The notes below the pieces were generated by a model. That model was not told the DNA's origin. It saw nothing but the letters and a program-made list of their open reading frames with translations, and did no database searches. Source: Streptomyces collinus Tu 365 (GTDB lineage Bacteria > Actinomycetota > Actinomycetes > Streptomycetales > Streptomycetaceae). Taken from it: 64,000 nt of DNA. Positions 17,917 to 27,043 of the stretch are shown in pieces. The position numbers and the translations under genes are program-made. The stretch covers positions 1 through 64,000 of the forward strand of contig NC_021985.1 of NCBI RefSeq assembly GCF_000444875.1, in the 5' to 3' direction. Within the stretch, counting starts at the first letter, position 1, and the number at the start of each line of letters is the position of its first letter.

Positions 17917-18600
17917 ATGAGGCGTGCCACCGCGATCGCCGCCACTGTCCTGGTGAGTGCCCTGACCGCTTGCGGCCCAGGTGAAGACAACGCGGTCGAC
18001 GGACCGAGCAAGTCCGCTTACGGCACCGGTACGCCGAGCGGCGCGTCGGCAGCACACGGAGCGCCCGGCCGGCTGCCCAGCTTTCCGTCCGCCGACAAGG
18101 GCGACCCGGGTTCAGCGGAGAGCGCCATGCGGGAACTGCTGGGCCTGGCGGCGGACACGGCCAAAGGCATCCCTGACGACGACCGTAGACCTGTCATCAC
18201 CGTCGTGGACCACAACCCGTGCAGTCTCTATCCGGTTGCGGGCGCCTGCCTGCCGACAACGGTCGACCAGCCAGTCCCCATCGAGATGGACCCGGTGAGG
18301 ACGTGGGACACCTACACCGAGCAGGAGGCCAGGGGGCAGGACGGCAACGCGTCGTGGCAGGACGAGGTCTTGGCCGCCTACATCAACTACCTGATGTACC
18401 GGCAGTCCCAGCGCACTGATCCCACCCTCCTCACCAGCAGCGACGACGCCGACGTGGCCAAAGTGAAGAGGCTTCAGCACTGCAAGCAGGGCAATGTCGT
18501 CGGCCCACTGAAGCCGATCATGAGACCCGCACTGTGGCACTACTTCTCCCCGCTGGAGAGCGACCCTGATTTCACGGCAGGAACTCAGGGCAAGTGTTGA
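17917..18600 (+). CDS. secreted lipoprotein, unknown function
   Basis: This encodes 227 residues. ATG 17917 has GGAGG six bases upstream. The N-terminus MRRATAIAATVLVSALTACG is a lipoprotein signal with lipobox LTAC (lipidated Cys ~19). After a Ser/Gly/Pro linker comes a globular domain with four later cysteines (NPCSLYPVAGACLP, HCKQG, final GKC), likely disulfide-bonded. No family was recognised. It converges on the TPR-STAND gene with 40 bp between stops. Confidence 0.7.
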   Translation: MRRATAIAATVLVSALTACGPGEDNAVDGPSKSAYGTGTPSGASAAHGAPGRLPSFPSADKGDPGSAESAMRELLGLAADTAKGIPDDDRRPVITVVDHNPCSLYPVAGACLPTTVDQPVPIEMDPVRTWDTYTEQEARGQDGNASWQDEVLAAYINYLMYRQSQRTDPTLLTSSDDADVAKVKRLQHCKQGNVVGPLKPIMRPALWHYFSPLESDPDFTAGTQGKC

Positions 18601-18640
18601 GGGCCGCCGCTGACTGTCCGCCCTGACACGACGCGGGCTC

Positions 18641-21600
18641 TCAACTTCTCGCGGGTTCCATCCGCCACACCTGTGCGAGGTGTCCGGTTGCGTCTCGTCC
18701 ATAGCGCAGGAGAACGTCGTCCTGGTCTCCGAGAAGTTGTTTGCGCAGAGCAGGAAACCAGCCGGCGTTCAGACTCAGCCCCGCATCGGCGGCTCGCCAT
18801 AGCCAGGCGAGTGCCTCCGTTTTCCGCTCTGTCATGGCCAATTGCCCTACTGCTGCCTGCATGGCATCGAGATCGCCGTTGATGGCTGCGCGTTCGTACC
18901 AGGGGAGCGCCTCGTCCAGCCGCCCCGCCACCACGAGCCGATCAGCCACCCAGCGAAGCGCTGAGTTGTTCCCGCCAGCGGCAGCGCGTTCGAACCACAA
19001 TTGTGCTTCGCCGAAACGCGCCGCGCCCCACAATTCGTGCGCGGCCTTCCTCGCCGCGTTCGTGTCCCCGTGGGCGGCTGCGCGTTCGTACCAAGCCAGT
19101 GCCTCGTCCAGACGTTTGGCCCCCATTAACTGGTCTGCCGCCCAGCGGAGCATCGTGGCGTTGCCCTCGCCGACTGCCCGTTCCGCCCAGCCCAAAGCGT
19201 TTTCCAGACGGTGGGCTGCTGCGAGAGTCTTTGCCGCTGACTCCAGAGCGTCAGGACCACAATGTGCCGCCGCACGCTCGAACCAGCTCTCTGCTGCTTT
19301 CCAACGGCCTTCGAAGGCCAGCGCGCTGGCTGCCCAGTAGAGGGCGTCGGTATCGTCGTTCTCTGCGGCGCGAGTGAACCACTCCAGCGCCTCGTCAATG
19401 CGGCCTGCTTCAACCAACTGAGCGGCTGCGCAGCGGAGAGCATCGGTGTCCCCCGCCACAGCTGCGCGGGTGAACCACGGTAGAGCGTCGTCCAGTCGAT
19501 GTGCCTCCACCAGTCGGTCGCCCGCGGCCAAAAGCGCGCTCTCGTCGCCGAGGTCTGCTGCCTGCTCGTACCATTGCAGTGCTTGGTCGAGTCGGTCGTC
19601 GTCGACGAGTTGGTCAGCGATCGCCGTCAGGACGTGAGCGTCGTTCGTCTCCACTCCCCCTGCTTGGACTGCGCGCCCGTACCAGATCAGGGCTTCGTCC
19701 AGACGGTCGGCTTGCGCAAGCTGTTCGACTGCCAGCAGGAGCGCCTGTGCATCGCCCTGTTCTGCGGCGAGCTCAAACCATTCCAACGCTTCATCCAGAC
19801 GTCCTTTGTTGGCCAGCCGGTGTGCGGCCGTGTGCCGGGCCTCCGTGTCACCGTTTCTGGCGGCTCGCTCGAACCATTCGAGTGCTTGGTCCAAATGACC
19901 TGCGTCGACCAGGTGGTCAGCCGCCAGGCGAAGATACTGTGGGCCCCACCGGCTGGCGGCCTGTTCGTACCAGGAGAGGGCGTCAGCCAGGAGCCCCATG
20001 CGTGTCAGCTGAGCGACAGCCATAAGCAGTGCCTGGGTATCACCTGCATCGGCAGCTCGCCCGTACCAGGCGAGGGCTTCATCCAGTCGTTGGGCTTCTG
20101 CGAGCTGATCGCCGGCGAGACGCAGTGCGTCCTCATCGCCAAGATCGGCTGCCCGCTCCAGGCAGAGCAAGGCCTCGTCTCCTCGGCCCGCCGCCACCAA
20201 CTGGCTGGCTGCCGAGTGAAGTGCTTTCACGTCACCGGCCTGAGCTGCACGCTCGTACCACAGCACCGCCTCGTCCAGCCGGTCGGCGTCCGCCAGTCGG
20301 TCCCCTGCGATGACCAGCGCCTCGCTGTCACCGGCGTTCGCCGCGTGCTGGTACCGAACAAGGGCCTGATCCAGATGGTCTGCCCTGGCCATGCGGTCGG
20401 CCACCCAGCGATACGCCCTTGGGATCGGTTGCGCGGCGGCGACCCGCGCGTACCAGACCACTGCCTCGTCGTGGTATCCGGCGTTGGTCAGGTCTGTTGC
20501 GGTCCATCGCAGAGCCTTCGGGTTTTCGTCGGCGGCTGCCCGCTCGTACCAGGTCAGTGCCTGCTCCGGGCGGCCAGCAGCGAGAAGGTGACCGGCTGCC
20601 ATCAAGAGTGCGTCGTCGATTCCGCCGGCGGCTGCTCCTTCGAATCGGACCAGGGCCTGATCCAGTTGTCCCTGCTGGGCAAGTTGGTCGCCCGCCTCCA
20701 GGAGAGCTTCTGCGTTGCCATCAGCGGCAGCCCGTTCATACCAGTTCAGGGCATCGTCTGGGCGTCCCGCCTCTACGAGGCGGCTGCCGACGGTGCGGAG
20801 GGCGAGGGTATCGCCCTCCAGTGCGGCGCGCTCGTACCACGGCAGAGCCTCGTCCAGTCGCGTCATCCGTGTCAGAGCGTTGGCCACCTCCCAATAGGCA
20901 CCGGCTGAGGCCCACAGGCGGCAGGCAATCTCTGCAAACCCGCGCTCCGCCGCGGCTGATGCGAGTGCGTGGGCGCCTTCGTCTTTGCAGTGATGCTCGG
21001 CGGCTTGCCAGAACAGCGGAGGAATTCGTTCCAAGCGGCGTTGAGCTCGACCATGGTCGGCAAGAAAGTCAGCGAGTCGGTAGGCCTGTCCCAGAACCTG
21101 CCCTGCTTGCCCGGTGGAGCCGCGCGGGCGCCTTTGCGGGTGCAGAGGTCCTAACGCTCCCTTGATGGGATTGGTGAGCTGGTTCAGTGCCTGTTCCAGC
21201 CAATTGTCCGGCAGGAGCTCCCACTCGCTGTCGGTCAAGTATCCCTCAGCCGCTGCGGCAAGGAACGGCAGCGGGAGGCCGATGGGATGGCCGAGTCTGC
21301 GTGCGTCGATCGCAGCGTTGAGGAGGGCTTTGGTGCCCGGGGGTGCTGCGTTGTAGATGTCGATCAGTTCGAAGGCCGCTGCCAGATACTGGGTGATCAT
21401 CCCGTCTTGGGCCGAGGTAGCAGCGGCCACAAGACGTGGGTCAGGCGACTCTTTGAGTTCGTCTACCTCGGAGGAGGAGAAGGCTGCTGGGACGTGAATG
21501 GTTCGTCCGGACAGGAGAACACGTGCTTGGGCATGCGGGTCCGGCTGTCCAGGAGAAGGAGTACTGCGCAAGTCGTCGAAATATCCGGGACCGGGCCAGA

Positions 21601-22411
21601 TCGTGCCAAGCACGAGGACCGGAGCCCTCGTGTCGTCTGACAGGACAGTGCGCAGTCCTGCAGCAATGGATTCGCCGTGCTCCCGGTGCAGGAGGTAGTG
21701 GTGGGCTTCGTTGAGCCAGACCACCGTCTTGGGGCCCACCTGGTCCAGTGCGGCCAGCGCGGCCCTGGGCCGCTCCGGGTCGATGGGGTGCCACAGTCTC
21801 CAGTCCGGGGGGAGGTTTCGGACTGCTTCGTAGCAGGCTCGGGTCTTCCCCGTGGATGATGTGCCTACCAGCAGCGCAAGTTGACTGACGCCGTGGAGCG
21901 CCTCGCCGACCAGTCGGCGCAACTCCTTGTCGTGGCCGCGCTCTACATAGTCGGGCAGACCGCTGGCTCCCTGAAGAATGATCGCTCGATGAACCTCAAG
22001 GGTGTAGGGATCGATCTCGGTGATGGGGCGGCCAAGGGGTTCCGCAAGCTGCGCTCGGGTCCACAACGAGGCTGCTTCCGCGGCGGCTTGTTCCAAGGCT
22101 CCGCCGGCCATGCGTGTCAGCACTGTCATGAGCGCCACGACGTCCGCCTGTTTTCCAACTGCCGCAGCGTCGCCAATCAAACGGCTGATCGTGTCTCGGG
22201 ACGGACAAGCATGCAATGCATCGTCCTCGGCCACGGACAGCGCCATTGTGTCGAGCGTCGGTGCGCCGGCGGCCACGTATGCGCCGTAGATCAGGTTCTT
22301 CAGGGCACGCAGGGGTCCCGGTGCCACCGCCGGCCGTGAGATGAGCCGTTTACCGCTCCCGGGCTTTGCAGCCTCACGCCTCTGTCCTGACCCTATCCCA
22401 TCGCCGTTCAT
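18641..22411 (-). CDS. STAND-like ATPase with 22 TPR/Sel1-type repeats
   Basis: This encodes 1256 residues. An N-terminal helical domain (~30-100, YVAAGAPTLD ... SRDTISRLIGD) resembles the domain many Streptomyces XRE-like signalling proteins carry. A P-loop ATPase follows: Walker A GTSSTGKT (~183), Walker B VVWLNEAHH (~228), and LVLGTIWPGP as possible sensor. From ~518 to ~1230 there are 22 tandem 32-residue repeats, consensus LDEALxWYERAAxxGDxxAL, a TPR/Sel1-like solenoid. ATPase plus long solenoid is the STAND plan used in innate-immunity-like sensors such as Avs, so a sensor role is inferred. No effector nuclease or protease is recognisable. The start is uncertain (22411 or 22522). Confidence 0.78.
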   Translation of the reverse strand: MNGDGIGSGQRREAAKPGSGKRLISRPAVAPGPLRALKNLIYGAYVAAGAPTLDTMALSVAEDDALHACPSRDTISRLIGDAAAVGKQADVVALMTVLTRMAGGALEQAAAEAASLWTRAQLAEPLGRPITEIDPYTLEVHRAIILQGASGLPDYVERGHDKELRRLVGEALHGVSQLALLVGTSSTGKTRACYEAVRNLPPDWRLWHPIDPERPRAALAALDQVGPKTVVWLNEAHHYLLHREHGESIAAGLRTVLSDDTRAPVLVLGTIWPGPGYFDDLRSTPSPGQPDPHAQARVLLSGRTIHVPAAFSSSEVDELKESPDPRLVAAATSAQDGMITQYLAAAFELIDIYNAAPPGTKALLNAAIDARRLGHPIGLPLPFLAAAAEGYLTDSEWELLPDNWLEQALNQLTNPIKGALGPLHPQRRPRGSTGQAGQVLGQAYRLADFLADHGRAQRRLERIPPLFWQAAEHHCKDEGAHALASAAAERGFAEIACRLWASAGAYWEVANALTRMTRLDEALPWYERAALEGDTLALRTVGSRLVEAGRPDDALNWYERAAADGNAEALLEAGDQLAQQGQLDQALVRFEGAAAGGIDDALLMAAGHLLAAGRPEQALTWYERAAADENPKALRWTATDLTNAGYHDEAVVWYARVAAAQPIPRAYRWVADRMARADHLDQALVRYQHAANAGDSEALVIAGDRLADADRLDEAVLWYERAAQAGDVKALHSAASQLVAAGRGDEALLCLERAADLGDEDALRLAGDQLAEAQRLDEALAWYGRAADAGDTQALLMAVAQLTRMGLLADALSWYEQAASRWGPQYLRLAADHLVDAGHLDQALEWFERAARNGDTEARHTAAHRLANKGRLDEALEWFELAAEQGDAQALLLAVEQLAQADRLDEALIWYGRAVQAGGVETNDAHVLTAIADQLVDDDRLDQALQWYEQAADLGDESALLAAGDRLVEAHRLDDALPWFTRAAVAGDTDALRCAAAQLVEAGRIDEALEWFTRAAENDDTDALYWAASALAFEGRWKAAESWFERAAAHCGPDALESAAKTLAAAHRLENALGWAERAVGEGNATMLRWAADQLMGAKRLDEALAWYERAAAHGDTNAARKAAHELWGAARFGEAQLWFERAAAGGNNSALRWVADRLVVAGRLDEALPWYERAAINGDLDAMQAAVGQLAMTERKTEALAWLWRAADAGLSLNAGWFPALRKQLLGDQDDVLLRYGRDATGHLAQVWRMEPARS

Positions 22412-22571
22412 CGCACCATCGTGTCCGGAAGTGGATACGACGTGCCTGTGAACTGAGCAATCCGTGTCCAGCACGCAGGCGTCATCGCATTTCAGCGGAG
22501 GTCCTTCAGCGTTCCTGAACATGGTGAGCAGGCCGGCCGACTCCCCTCTCCTACAACGTCAGGACGCAACC

Positions 22572-22697
22572 ATGCCGTGTAATCGCCGCACGCCACGCCC
22601 GGACTCGCACTCCACCGAAGTGCGCAACGTCGCCCTGGGCGCCGTCGTATCCACGCTCGTACGCTTCCTTCTGGACCAGCTACGCAGCCTCCTCTGA
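22572..22697 (+). CDS. 41-residue micropeptide
   Basis: The peptide from ATG 22572 has a basic N-terminus (MPCNRRTPRPDS) and a hydrophobic C-terminal helix (NVALGAVVSTLVRFLLDQL). It is divergent from the TPR-STAND gene and followed six bases later by a strong terminator, which argues for a real transcript. It is like the peptide at 15492-15614 in length, polarity and the LGAV...LLD core, although overall identity is low. Confidence 0.5.
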   Translation: MPCNRRTPRPDSHSTEVRNVALGAVVSTLVRFLLDQLRSLL

Positions 22698-22703
22698 CTA
22701 CGG

Positions 22704-22738
22704 AGGGCCTGCAGACACATCCCCGTCTGCAGGCCCTT
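22704..22738 (+). terminator. intrinsic terminator after the micropeptide
   Basis: A perfect 13-bp stem (AGGGCCTGCAGAC / GTCTGCAGGCCCT) with an 8-nt loop lies seven bases after the micropeptide stop, followed by TTGCC. It ends a very short transcript unit. Confidence 0.75.
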
Positions 22739-22833
22739 GCCTCTTGTCTCGGGAGAACAACCCGCGCCGCACCCCTGGTTCGACGGCTTACCCGCCTGGC
22801 AATCCTGCTGTCCGGGGCTGGCTCCAAGCGCCG

Positions 22834-23445
22834 TCATGGCAACTGGTGCCCGTATGAGCAGCAGCGATGCAGGGTGCCGACGAACCACCGGGGCGGACAG
22901 GACCGTACTGCTGTAGGCGCCTCGCCCCCGCCGGAGGCTTCCGGATCACCATGCACTGGAGAGCACAGGGTTTGGGGAGAGCCGGCCCGAACCACAACAA
23001 CAGGACCGGATGTTCCATCATCCTCAGCCGGTAGGCACCCTGCCGAGCCTCGATGGATGGTCCACTCGCTGACGCTACCGTCGAGGAGCACACGCTGGCT
23101 GTACCAGGGGGCATTGGCGAGTATCGCCGCCACCGCGCTACTGCGGGGATCGGTCCGCGCTGCCACCTCGGTCGCCAGAGTGCACCGTACCCGCGCGTCC
23201 GGGGCACGAGTCAGGAGTGTTCCCAGCATGGCGGGCGTCTCCCCGCGGCCTGCCCACAGGATGGCGCTGAATGATCGCACCGCCCAGTGAGGGTGCGCGG
23301 ATAGGAGGGTTGCGTGCGGTGCGACAACCTTTCGCGGCAGGAACTGAAGGGTTTGTGCCAAGCGGTGGCCGCCGTCGCCGCCAGCTACTGGCGGAGCAAG
23401 AAGGACTCTGTCAGAACTTGTTCGCCGATGGACAGCTAGTCGCAA
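22834..23445 (-). CDS. possible hypothetical protein or remnant (HEAT-like)
   Basis: The open frame contains a helical stretch that looks like real coding sequence (HPHWAVRSFSAILWAGRG, TPAMLGTLLTRAPDARVR, AVAAILANAPWYSQRVLLDG), reminiscent of HEAT-type repeats. Its C-terminus is Cys/Gly-rich and unconvincing. No ribosome site supports a start, and an in-frame extension of the next gene overlaps on the other strand. It could be a 5'-truncated gene remnant. Apart from this, 22740-23600 shows nothing. Confidence 0.3.
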   Translation of the reverse strand: MRLAVHRRTSSDRVLLAPPVAGGDGGHRLAQTLQFLPRKVVAPHATLLSAHPHWAVRSFSAILWAGRGETPAMLGTLLTRAPDARVRCTLATEVAARTDPRSSAVAAILANAPWYSQRVLLDGSVSEWTIHRGSAGCLPAEDDGTSGPVVVVRAGSPQTLCSPVHGDPEASGGGEAPTAVRSCPPRWFVGTLHRCCSYGHQLP

Positions 23446-23600
23446 GCGCGGGCCGCACCGGCGCCTCCCACCCGATGTGGCCAGCGAAGCGGAGTTGGCC
23501 CAGCTCCTCCAAATCCGCAGTACAGGCGTCTGCTGCTTCGCTAGCTTGTCCGCGCGAGACCTGCGAACACCCTTCCCGTTCCAGCGAACAGGCGGCCGAT

Positions 23601-24881
23601 ATGACGTCCACCGCTTCTCTTTTCGCCTGCCGCGTTACGGACGTAACCCTGGAACGTGTGCGCGAGCTGGTCGACGTCGGCCAGCCGGAGAGCCTGACCT
23701 TGGAGTACAAGGAAAGCTACGCGGCCAAGATCCCTGACTCGGTCGCTGCGATGGCCAACAGCTACGGCGGCCTCATCCTGGTGGGCGTCACCGAGCGCAA
23801 CATCGAAGACCGGATCGTTGGCGTTCCGGAAGACACGATCGTCAAGATCGTCAGCAGCTGCCATCAGAAGCTGGAGCCGCCCTGGGAACCGGAGATCATT
23901 CCCGTGCCCCTCCCGGAGACCGACGGCCTGATGGTCTTGGTCGTCCGCGTCGACCCTGCCAAGGCACCAGGCCCACTGCTGATCCAGGGGGCCGCACCAA
24001 TCCGCTTGCACGGACGCAACGCGGTAGCCGACCGCTCGCGCCTCGCCCAGCTGCTCACCGAGGCCGCTCCCCAGCCAGCTGCAGCCGGGCTGAGGCTGCC
24101 CCCGGTCGAACTCCCTCGCGATGACCAGGGCCAAGAAGCCGCGGACTTCCTCGTCCGCACCGGGATGTACGTCCCGGTCGACGCCTCAGCCACCTGGCGT
24201 CCACTGTCCGAACGCGGAGTACAGGCCTTCGCAGATGCCCTGAACAACTCGCCCCTGCACCGGACCCTTTTCCACTGGTGCGCATCGCTCGGCGACGGTG
24301 GCATGACCCCTTTCCACCGCGCGGGTTTCAACCGTGCCCGCAAGGTCCGGCTCCTGTGGCAAGGCGGCCCGAACGAAGCACCGTCTTCCCCGCTGGAGGC
24401 CGTTGCCACGATCGATCTTCCAGACGCCTATGGAGCTCCGGTCTCGCACCTGCAGGTCTCCTTGGGAGTCGTGGCACGCTTCGGCCACGCCCTCGGCCGC
24501 AGCGTGCCCCTCTCCATAGCCCGCCTTCACGAACTGCTCGACTCCTTGGCGAGCTCTATGGTTGACGACGAGGTCACCAAAGCGCTTGCCGCCCTGGCAG
24601 GCATCGATCCGCTCGTTGTGCCGCAACCGCTGAGCCTTGACTTCATCAGCAGCACAGACGTCCCAGCCCTGCTCGCTGGAAACGGACTGACTCCGATGCC
24701 GGATGCCGGCACCTCCCGCGGCGCCAACCTGCTCGCCGACCCTGGCATCGACCAACGCGAGCCCGCAGAGCGCCGCGCCCTCATCGACAGCTGGCTCCAA
24801 CAGATCAGCCTGGACGCTGGCCTGCTTGGCATGGAGGAGGCCCTGGAGCGACTCCGGGCTGCCTCCTCGACGTCGCCTTAA
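23601..24881 (+). CDS. AlbA_2 (Schlafen-type) domain protein
   Basis: This encodes 426 residues. Residues ~25-150 match the Schlafen AlbA_2 DNA/nucleotide-binding fold: LEYKESY, then IPDSVAAMANSYGGLILVGV, and the LHGRNAVADRSRLAQL end segment. The remainder is helical and unassigned. I take ATG 23601; the frame is open further upstream but that part has poor coding character. Bacterial AlbA_2 proteins include transcriptional regulators and proteins of phage-defence islands, so with these neighbours a defence role is possible. No HTH or ATPase was recognised in the C-terminal part. Confidence 0.7.
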   Translation: MTSTASLFACRVTDVTLERVRELVDVGQPESLTLEYKESYAAKIPDSVAAMANSYGGLILVGVTERNIEDRIVGVPEDTIVKIVSSCHQKLEPPWEPEIIPVPLPETDGLMVLVVRVDPAKAPGPLLIQGAAPIRLHGRNAVADRSRLAQLLTEAAPQPAAAGLRLPPVELPRDDQGQEAADFLVRTGMYVPVDASATWRPLSERGVQAFADALNNSPLHRTLFHWCASLGDGGMTPFHRAGFNRARKVRLLWQGGPNEAPSSPLEAVATIDLPDAYGAPVSHLQVSLGVVARFGHALGRSVPLSIARLHELLDSLASSMVDDEVTKALAALAGIDPLVVPQPLSLDFISSTDVPALLAGNGLTPMPDAGTSRGANLLADPGIDQREPAERRALIDSWLQQISLDAGLLGMEEALERLRAASSTSP

Positions 24882-25154
24882 CGATGCTGAGCAAGGAACT
24901 GTTACAGCGGGGCCGAACAGGGCTGACCCTGCCCGGCTCCGCTGACCGCTAGAACGCCGTTGCGTCCCCAAGTGTGCCTGCTGCGGATCAGCAGACGACC
25001 GGCTGGGCACGGCCGCGGGGCGCCTCCGTGATAACAGTTGCTGTGACTTCGACAGGAGCGAACGGCCTCGCGTGGCTTGCGCCGGGCCGGGTATAGCGGG
25101 CGTTCGGGCGCTGATGCTGCTGCGCCTCTTGCTTGCCCCTTCTCTTGAAATGCG

Positions 25155-26281
25155 TCACGTGCCCGGCGACTGCGGCGCGACGAGGTGGCAGGTCTCGGTG
25201 GCGTGAGCGACTTCGTTGTTGTCCCAGGCCGACAGCCGGAACGGCGTGTTCGCGCCGGACAAGTGCTCTGGCGGTACGTGGCGTCCTCGCAGTTCGGTGT
25301 GGATGCGGGCCGCGTCCTGAAGGAGGCGAGCCCAGTCAGGAAGATCGGTGGGGAGGCCGGCTCGTCGGCGGTGTGGGGTGGTAAGGGTGAGCCGGGCCAG
25401 TCAGTTCCGTAGCCGGTCAAGGCACGGATGGCGACGACTGCGGCATGTACGGGGTGGGCGACGCGGGTGTGGATTCGCTGGGCCACGGTTTCGAAGTGTG
25501 CGCTGGAGGTGTCGGCGCGCGTGAACGCCGACAACACGATGGCTGGTGGGTGGCTGTCGATCGAAGGAAGCCGGGTGGGAGTGCCGCGGGCGCCGGAGGT
25601 GATTTCGTCGGGGCTCCCGGCAGGGCGCCGGGGGCGTGGGGGTAGCTCGTACCAGGGCTCGTTGGGAGGGCATGGAAACGGTGCGCGCTGCCACCAGGGG
25701 TAGTCGGCCGGAGTTTGCGGTGTGGCGGCTGGGTCTGCGTTCAGGTGCTGGCGGGTGTCTTCGATGCTGTCGATCTGGTGGTGGGCGACAGTGTTGAGGA
25801 TGGTGGACAGGGCATCTGACGGTGGGCCACTGACGACGAGCGTGAGACGGATGCGGGTGCGTTCGCGCAGGGCCATGAGGTGCTCGAGGTGGCGGCCGGT
25901 GATGCGGTGGGCTCGGCAGATGACGTAGTGGCTGATGTTGAGGGCTTCGGTCCATGCGGCCGCTACGCGCCAGGACTCGTCGGCGTTGCCAGTCCACCAG
26001 GGCGGGTCGATGTCTGGGGGTGGCAGGTGCTTGCCGAGCGCGCGGATGAGGTCGTGGGCGAGGTAGGCGGGTGCGGTGGCCAGGGGTGTGGGGTGGACGG
26101 CGATGCGGCCGAGCTTGGGTTGGTGGGCTGCGAGCGCGGTGGTGGTGTAGGCGGGCTGGTCGTGGGTGTCGGTGATCAGGGTGATGGGCGGCAGACCGGG
26201 GTCGGTGTGGTCTGGGGACCACGCGGGGGTCCACTTGTGGAAGGTCTCGTCCGGTGCGGTGCTGGAAGGCGTTGAGGTCAT
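25155..26281 (-). pseudogene. third transposition-operon protein, frameshifted (P-loop-less ATPase-like)
   Basis: The ATG at 26281 overlaps the preceding TGA as ATGA. The protein begins MTSTPSSTAPDETFHKW and has an alternating beta/alpha pattern (PITLITDTHDQPAY, RIAVHP, ISHYVICRAHRITG, IRLTLVVSG) like a P-loop NTPase but without a Walker A. Near 25405 the frame shifts: DLPDWARLLQDAARIHTELR and NTPFRLSAWDNNEVAHA continue in another frame to a stop at 25155. It ends the TnsB/TniB-like operon. It may be a degenerate TniB paralogue or an operon-specific partner; I do not recognise the family. Confidence 0.55.
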
Positions 26282-27043
26282 GTGGTGTGGGCCAGACGGG
26301 GGTCCAGGCGGCGCAGGAGAGTGGCCGGGTCGGGCGGGTGGTCGGGGTGGCGACGCTGGTGGGCTTGGAGCTGGTGGGTGAGGGCGGCCCAGCGCCGCAT
26401 GTTGCCGTGCGCCCACATGTCGTCCAGACGGCCGAGGGTCTGGATCGGGGTGTTGTGCCACAGCGGGTGGAAGGCGGGCAGGACGGTGAGGACTTCGTCC
26501 GCGCCGAGGGGTTCCATGTGGTGCCAGGTGGTGACGCGGCTGAGCAGGGTGGGCTGTGAGCGCAGGGCTCTGAGGCGGGGTCGGCTGGCGAGCAGCAGGA
26601 TGGTGATCTGGGGGGGCGGGGTCGTCGTGGAGGTAGCGCAGGAATTCGATGCAGGAGGCGGACATCTGGTGGGCTTCGTCGACGGCGAGGAGGCGGGGCG
26701 TGTGTGCCAGGGCGTGGCGCAGGTAGTCGTCGCAGATTCCGGCGTCGTGGGGCGGGTCGCCAGGCAGGTTGAGGGCGTGGTGGAGGTTGTGGCGCAAGTC
26801 GTCGGGGCGTGCCTGGGGGCGCTGCAGCAGCCGTAGCGTGGGCAGGGTGGGGCGCTGCTCGCATAGGACGTGCAGGGTGAAGGTCTTGCCGACACCGGGG
26901 TCGGCGGTCAGGCAGATGATGCTCTGGTGATGCAGTGCGTCGTCGAGGGCGTCGCCGGCGGCCCGCACGGCCTGGGTGGTGACGGTGCGGGCGCCGGGCA
27001 GGCTCAGGTAGTGGGGTGGTGGGGCGCTGACGGGGCTGGTCAT
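26278..27043 (-). pseudogene. TniB/TnsC-like AAA+ ATPase 2 (frameshifted)
   Basis: From ATG 27043, overlapping the upstream TGA as ATGA, the protein shows Walker A LTADPGVGKTFT, then Walker B RLLAVDEAHQM and CIEFLRYL. In a G run near 26610 the frame moves. The expected continuation (ITILLLASRPRLRALRSQP, ADEVLTVLPAFHPLW, ending DPRLAHTT) lies in a second frame to a stop at 26278. Joined, it is a ~255-residue ATPase of the TniB/TnsC type that couples target choice to the TnsB/TniA transposase. It is either broken or mis-sequenced by one G. Confidence 0.7.

Noticed and set aside
18900-20900. regular ~96-bp repeats considered as a CRISPR array
   Set aside because: The repeats are degenerate coding repeats without conserved short repeat/spacer structure, and there are no cas genes.
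19499-20908. 469-codon open frame antisense to the TPR-STAND repeats
   Set aside because: It mirrors the 96-bp repeat period of the real gene and has no independent start signals or motif.
23271-23600. upstream in-frame extension of the AlbA_2 gene (start at 23271)
   Set aside because: Arg/Ser/Gly-rich with poor coding character and no ribosome site; the domain starts properly after ATG 23601.
24902-25154. continuation of the long minus-strand frame down to 24902
   Set aside because: The natural protein sequence shifts frame near 25405 and ends at 25155; the rest is out-of-frame translation.
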